From NCBI GenBank assembly GCA_004369085.1, contig ML210200.1:104990-168989 (forward strand): DNA of 64,000 nucleotides, written 5' to 3'. The notes under the pieces were generated by a model. That model was not told the origin of the DNA. It worked only from the letters and a program-made list of their open reading frames with translations, and did no database searches. Every line of letters starts with the position of its first letter. Within the stretch, counting starts at the first letter, position 1. Source of the stretch: Coprinopsis marcescibilis. Taxonomy: Eukaryota > Basidiomycota > Agaricomycetes > Agaricales > Psathyrellaceae. A program made the position numbers and the translations under genes. Of the stretch, positions 59,379-64,000 are shown piece after piece.

Positions 59379-59580
59379 AACCGGAATTTGACATTGATGA
59401 TAGATACCAGCACATCCTTTACATTTGTTTGCTCATAATCCAATTTTCTTCTGCCATTGATCTCACTGTCGGATATTTCAGACCATGATACGGAGACGTC
59501 CAGAAAAGTGAATGCGTCGAAGTAGAGTATATTGTCAGGGCGCTACATATGCCAACCAGGGTGGGGATCTTGAGAGGAGC

Positions 59581-60666
59581 TCACACGAGCTCCTCTAGTA
59601 CGATATCGAGAGGATCAAGCTCACGCTTAACCTTATTTGCCTTCAAGACCTTCTGGTATTCCTTCTTGACATCGGCGTCAGATCCATGCTGAAACACAAC
59701 AGAAGTCAGATGCTGGTTTACCGCGACCACAAGAGTGCTTACCTCCTTAAAGACAGCATTGAGCTTATCGGCGACAGATTCGCCTGCACGCTTAGTACTC
59801 TTGAGGTATTGTTGAACGTGCTTGTCTGGAGTCACTGGCTGGCCTCTCCCTGCTGCTGTAGCTGATCTGCCCTTCTTCTCACGCCGTTAGTGTAGGTTAC
59901 TGCTGATAAAGAAGGACTCGAACCTTGAGATTGATCGTTTCCTCAACGAAAGACAGGTTATCTGGGTCGTTCACGACCTTCTTGGCATCTCGAACCGCGG
60001 CGGCATTTGGCTTTCTGAAGGGGATATAGATTCACGTCTGCTCCGAGTCAAAAGGGATCGACGCTAGTCACATCACGTACCTCTTGGCATTGTTTGCCGC
60101 CCTCGCTACAGTCTGCCCTTCGACAATGTGATCTAGATATCGTTAACTCAGGTGCTACACTGGCGGTGGGAATCTGGGGACATACCTGCATGTAACCCTT
60201 TTTGGACCTTGCCATTCGGCTTACTCTTCACGAGCTTCCCGTTCTTTACCCTATGTACTGAATTCTTGCTCTTAGCGGCTGCGTTGCGATATGTGTCGCT
60301 GGACGCCTTGAAATCCGAGGCCTTGAATTTTTTTCCTTTCTTGACCCTGGGTGCCCGGCTTGGCTTTGAAGGCTTTGTCGCTTTTGGTGCCGACTTGGAC
60401 GCCTTGGCTCCTGAACCTCCTCGCGGCTTAGCCGCAGAAACAGGGGGCTTTGGGCTAACAGGTTGACCCTTGGGCGCCACCTTTGGGGCAGCCTTTGGGA
60501 CAGATTTCCTCTTGGCTAGAGCCTTGGCCCCAGTCACCAGGAGTCGAACAATAGGGAGGCCACGGCCTTCAAGGGCAATCGTTGCCTCGTCTGCAATAGG
60601 CAACGCAGTTGCTTGGAGGCCGGCATAAACGAAGAGAATAGAGGCAAAAGCGAGCGACCTGCGCAT
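59581..60666 (-). CDS. secreted basic Lys/Ala/Pro-rich protein
   Basis: Five exons (60666-60186, 60132-60081, 60014-59924, 59874-59743, 59688-59581) give 287 residues. A signal peptide (LAFASILFVYAGLQATA) is followed by IALEGRGLP, then a KPSKAPK-type low-complexity basic stretch (KAAPKVAPKG, KPPVSAAKPRG, KATKPSKPSRAPRVKKGKK). The C-terminal half is less biased and probably helical (DHIVEGQTVARAANNAKR, DNLSFVEETINLKG, KHVQQYLKSTKRAGESVADK), ending DIVLEELV. The layout (signal peptide, LExR motif, basic low-complexity part, structured end) resembles the two genes at 1117 and 3994, without clear sequence similarity in the end domain. Function unknown. A TATA box lies 80 bp upstream. Confidence 0.75.
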
Positions 60667-60745
60667 CGTGAAGCGGTGTTTGCGTATGAAGAGTAAGGTG
60701 GGGATTAGAGGACCAGCCTGAGGAAACAGTACATCGTCGATTGCC

Positions 60746-60752
60746 TTATATA
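60746..60752 (-). promoter_or_regulatory. TATA box of the basic secreted protein gene
   Basis: On the minus strand TATATAA (followed by GG) lies 80 bp before the ATG at 60666. Confidence 0.5.
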
Positions 60753-61273
60753 CAAGCTGGGTATTCCGTTCACCATCTAATTTGGTGCTCGTACGCTGAT
60801 ATCTTATCAGTTTGAATGAGCTTCTTAAACTTTGTTACACTTCTGTCACCGGACAGGGGCCGGGCAGTGTTAATGTATATTCGATATCAGTTGGTTGTCA
60901 AGAGATTTATACTATCTGACTGGACCTAATATGGAATCGTGATCGACGGCAGTGTCCCCAATGCCACTAGATTGGGCCTGGGTCCTTTGACCACTGGAAA
61001 ATGGCTATCCCGCTTAACAGTGCATTAGGCGAGTCGCCTAACCATCCTATAATGGTGACTTGGTGACCACGCATGCGATTAACTCTGCAGTGAAGTACTC
61101 TGTCTTTGACAACCCATTAAACTGGCAGAGGCCCAGACCAAGCGCCCATGATTGACCTAAGTTTAGAAGCCGGAGGGATGCTCTGCGAACATTGGTATTA
61201 GCCAAGATTTCCACTGGGTTTTTTTTTTACTTTCTGCGCCTGCAGATGGTGCTGCTAACACTTCGGTCTAAGG

Positions 61274-61304
61274 CTGGGTGAGCCTAGAGTCTAGGCTCAC
61301 CCAG
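61274..61304. repeat. 31-nt perfect hairpin palindrome
   Basis: Arms CTGGGTGAGCCTAGA and TCTAGGCTCACCCAG are exact complements over 15 bp around one central G. It has the same 15-1-15 design as the hairpin at 19731-19761, with a different sequence. It lies about 290 bp downstream of the SRA gene's stop. Confidence 0.95.
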
Positions 61305-61595
61305 GCGCCGCCGCTTGAGACATATTATCTTTCATTGAGCGTAACACATATGTTTTAAAGAATAAATGTACATGATTATCCAACCAAGATGAACAGCAAG
61401 CATAGAGACGAAAAACCTGGAAGTGAAATATACAAAAGGATACTAGATACCGAGAGCAACAAGTGATATACAATTTCAAAAGCACAATGTTCAGAAAAAC
61501 GAGGCAGGCCAAGATCACGGACAGGAGAGAACGAGAACGGGTATGCGGGAATAGACGGGGTGCACTTGGTTTCATAACAAAGCAACTCGATTTCC

Positions 61596-62800
61596 TTATT
61601 GGTCTGGAAGCTTCTTTAACGTTTGCACACGATTTAGCCAATGAGATATGGCAAGAAGTTCACAATCAGTTCGAACTCACCCTCAGTTCGAATCGGCAGA
61701 TCATGAAACCACTTGCGCCTTTATCTAAATAGGCTCTCTCCACCTTGTACAGCCCGTCATAGCGGTACCTACACAGCAGACAACAGTCAGAGTTGTATCA
61801 GGTTTGGCTTGAATCTTGCTCACTCACCCTGACTCCGGAGCGTACGGCGAATGACCATTTGGGCCTCGAATCACACGAACTGGACGACCCGTTCGAGCGT
61901 TCTCGGCGAGAGCGGCGTTGTCGGGGTGCTTGAAAGATTGGTCGTGCGTTTGCGGGCTGTTTTTCTACAGGTCGCGAACCGCGATGGACGTCGCAATTCG
62001 ATCACGGAAGGGTTAATAGGACAGTGAATGTTGACAAGTCAGAATTATATGTAAGCCTGGGTCGAATTATGACACTTACACCGCCAAAAGAATCCTCCCT
62101 GCCTCCGGTTCCCGTATAAAGTCTGAATTGTTGGCAGCTTAGACACAAACTGGCAGGCAGAAGTATTCGAGTCTTACATGAAGTCGCCCTCGTCAGTGTC
62201 GTCCTCATACCCACCAGAAAGTACAATGGAATAAGCTCCCTTTTTGCAGCCATGAATGCCTGCAACGGTCTTGCCGTGTACACGGGCATTGGCACACTCT
62301 TTCCTAATGTGAGTCAGCTCGGATTCAACGCTCAAAAAATGCGTAGAGGTAAGAGAAAGTCGTCAAAAGGACCATCAGGGACATCCCAAAGCACACAACA
62401 CAAACTGAATACATACAAAACAATGACTTACCTGCTCGAAAAGGTGGTTCCGATAGGAAAGCCGGGAATGTGGCCCATCCTCCCATTGGGATCTGCTTCG
62501 CTGGTGGAGAGGCCCAAAAGCGACGCATCGTCCATGTATCCTGGACCAGCAGCGAGTAACTTTCGCCTAGGTTTGGTCGTTTACGGTGTCAAGAGTGTTT
62601 GTAAACAGCGTTCACCCACGTCGGCCAGATAGAGAGTCCACAGTACACAAATGCGATAATTCCACGATCAATGTCGACCGTGATGAAAAGCACGCACCAA
62701 TGCAATAAAAACAAGAAAATACGCATAGAAAAAGTCAGTTCAGGATAAAAGAATGTATGGGAAGATCCGCCGAGAACACGTACATACGTTCCATCGCCAT
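61596..62800 (-). CDS. stand-alone SRA-YDG domain protein
   Basis: Seven exons (62800-62784, 62566-62432, 62303-62178, 62122-62080, 61964-61828, 61768-61681, 61613-61596) give 187 residues. The SRA-YDG fold is clear: GHIPGFPIGTTFSSR, VAGIHGCKKGAYSIVLSGG, DDTDEGDFILYTGTGG, DQSFKHPDNAALAEN, RPVRVIRG, YAPESGYRYDGLYKVE and GFMICRFELRKLPDQ. In UHRF1 and plant SUVH proteins this domain binds methylated cytosine by base flipping. Here no RING, PHD or SET domain is present; the protein ends just after the domain. Fungal SRA-only proteins are known in Basidiomycetes. The first exon is only 17 nt and the model depends on a GTACGT donor that keeps frame. A 5-methylcytosine or oxidised-base reader role is inference. 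Confidence 0.88.
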
Positions 62801-63161
62801 TTAGTCCTTCAAGTTCGTTCTTTGTTCTTGCCTTAACAGAGTTGAACTTGGGGTTTCCCACTCAAAAAACGGGGTCGACGGGTTGCTTGAGACTGCGTTT
62901 CAGTTGGGTGTCAGTATTTAAGTGGAAAAATTCGCAGAATCCCTTGTAAATGAACTATAAGGTTGTAGCAAGATGACTCGACAAACAAAGAGGTGGTTAC
63001 AGTCCAAGCTTAGCTCGGCAGTCCACCAATCGCTTTGATGCCATCGGCAGATTCCGGACTCCTTCAATTTGTCTCAGGCGCATAACGTTAGATACGCACG
63101 GACCAGCGATCGTCGATCACCTTGGACCTTGCATCAGGGAATTTATGACCTTCTTATAAGA

Positions 63162-63236
63162 TCTTATAATAATCGGTAATGTATATAATGCCCATCTTTG
63201 GTCTCAGCCTGGCATACCGTCTGACAAGGCCTTATA
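63162..63236. repeat. 75-bp direct repeat, left copy
   Basis: Identical over 75 bp to 63566-63640 (starts TCTTATAATAATCGG, ends CAAGGCCTTATA). The left copy overlaps the perfect 16-bp palindrome TTATAAGATCTTATAA at 63154-63169. Confidence 0.97.
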
Positions 63237-63298
63237 TAAGATTACGAGGGTTTACGAAGTAAAGCAGCGTTTTTATTCCCAAGACTTCCCCGCCATTT

Positions 63299-63335
63299 TC
63301 TTGCCAAGATTTTGAGCACTTGGCAGTCACATGCT
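63299..63335. repeat. 37-bp direct repeat, first copy
   Basis: Identical to 63376-63412 (begins TCTTGCCAAGATTTTGAGCA). The sequence after each copy is also similar, so the true unit may be a degenerate ~77-bp tandem. Confidence 0.95.
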
Positions 63336-63375
63336 ATCTTTCCCAGGCTTTTTCCCCTAGCTTTCGAATGTCTGA

Positions 63376-63412
63376 TCTTGCCAAGATTTTGAGCACTTGG
63401 CAGTCACATGCT
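63376..63412. repeat. 37-bp direct repeat, second copy
   Basis: Second copy of the repeat at 63299-63335, offset by 77 bp. Confidence 0.95.
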
Positions 63413-63565
63413 CTTTTCTCAGGCCTGGGTCTCGGCCTTTGGGCATTCTTAATTTCCAGTCGTCTCCAGTGTTATCATGACCATGGGTTGGACCAGGTCC
63501 AACCAAAAAAGAAAAACAGTAAACCCTCGTACTGCCACGTGTATACGGTGGCCCACTTCACCTAG

Positions 63566-63640
63566 TCTTATAATAATCGGTAATGTATATAATGCCCATC
63601 TTTGGTCTCAGCCTGGCATACCGTCTGACAAGGCCTTATA
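63566..63640. repeat. 75-bp direct repeat, right copy
   Basis: Exact copy of 63162-63236. The two copies are 404 bp apart start to start and bracket the inverted-repeat element. Confidence 0.97.
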
Positions 63641-64000
63641 ATGCCAGCATGACAATCCCTTGGCTACGCGTAATTTAAGTATCGGATGTCGCTGTTCATC
63701 TGACGTCATGTGACGCGGAGTGATAACCTAGTTGCGGCACATGGAAGTCTCTTACTAAACACAGGGCAAATCGAGAGGGATACTCTATGTTCAAAAAGAT
63801 GTTGCCGAGTACATATGGTAGCTACTAGGTATATATACCATCCCTCTAGTTACATAAGCTAAAGCTATCATAAGGAGGTAAGTAAAACAATCAGGGGAAA
63901 GAGTCGGAACCCTAGTGTTCTGTTGGTCTCACCTACTTAGACCTGATCCTTCAAGGAAAGGCTTGCCTGCCTGTATTTATCACCTTCATACACTCCTGTG

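Larger units (their letters stand above)
60667..61595. other. intergenic with a hairpin
   Basis: About 930 bp between the basic secreted protein start and the SRA gene end. It holds a TATA box for the former, a T9 run near 61220 and a 31-nt hairpin at 61274-61304. No gene supported. Confidence 0.5.
63243..63531. mobile_element. possible MITE-like element inside the direct repeats
   Basis: The ends TACGAGGGTTTAC (63243-63255) and GTAAACCCTCGTA (63519-63531) are perfect 13-bp inverted repeats enclosing 289 bp. No coding capacity. Inside are a 37-bp direct repeat pair and a 19-nt hairpin near the right end (GGTTGGACC-A-GGTCCAACC, 63486-63504). No target-site duplication next to the ends was identified, so the call is tentative. 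Confidence 0.45.
62801..64000. other. intergenic, repeat-rich
   Basis: No gene recognised. The interval 63154-63640 is built of nested direct and inverted repeats, listed separately. The last 350 bp to the window edge carry no clear feature. Confidence 0.5.

Noticed and set aside
59914..59924. tRNA B-box (GGTTCGAGTCC on the minus strand)
   Set aside because: It spans an exon/intron boundary of the basic secreted protein (donor GTTCGA) and no A-box or cloverleaf exists around it.

Overview
The window reads as nuclear DNA of a filamentous basidiomycete (Agaricomycetes). Introns are short (mostly 45-70 nt), GT-AG, and dense. The gene content fits: an Agaricomycete-type F-box protein, long-type unspecific peroxygenases, an intron-rich P450, an OPT peptide transporter, Cys-rich and basic secreted proteins, and intact housekeeping genes. 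A Rhizoctonia/Ceratobasidiaceae origin is my best guess from protein style, but it is inference. I found no prokaryotic, organellar or viral gene, and no convincing tRNA, rRNA or CRISPR array.

Layout. 1-7.4 kb: two tandem paralogues (+) coding for secreted, extremely basic, low-complexity proteins. 7.7-11.6 kb: an F-box protein and the splicing factor Prp46/PRL1 (+). 12.9-15.7 kb: a Mediator-25-type vWA protein (-). 15.7-20.7 kb: a gene-poor stretch. 20.8-26.1 kb: a 12-exon P450 (+) convergent with a 5-oxoprolinase-like gene (-) that stops exactly at the end of its HyuA half. 26.7-30.1 kb: a DUF262 protein with a long disordered tail (-). 30.8-34.0 kb: OPT transporter (-). 35.8-40.3 kb: condensin SMC2 (-). 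41.1-44.8 kb: two tandem peroxygenases (+) with matching exon lengths and TATA boxes. 45.2-46.5 kb: a Cys-rich membrane-anchored secreted protein (-).

46.8-54.9 kb is an inverted duplication. An uncharacterised gene (C) and a DUF4436 membrane-protein gene (A) on the minus strand are mirrored by DUF4436 (B) and the uncharacterised gene (D) on the plus strand, with the elongation factor TFIIS in the centre. After this come a four-helix membrane protein (+), a type II peroxiredoxin (+), a third basic secreted protein (-), a stand-alone SRA-YDG protein (-) and a repeat-rich end (63.1-63.7 kb).

The genes do not form one pathway. Themes are transcription and chromosome machinery (Prp46, MED25, TFIIS, SMC2, SRA), oxidative metabolism (P450, peroxygenases, peroxiredoxin), peptide/glutathione-related metabolism (OPT, 5-oxoprolinase half) and lineage-expanded secreted or membrane families. 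Gene models were assembled by eye from frame, GT-AG sites and family alignment. For most multi-exon genes the summed exon length divides by three, which supports the models. Models with unresolved joins are flagged.
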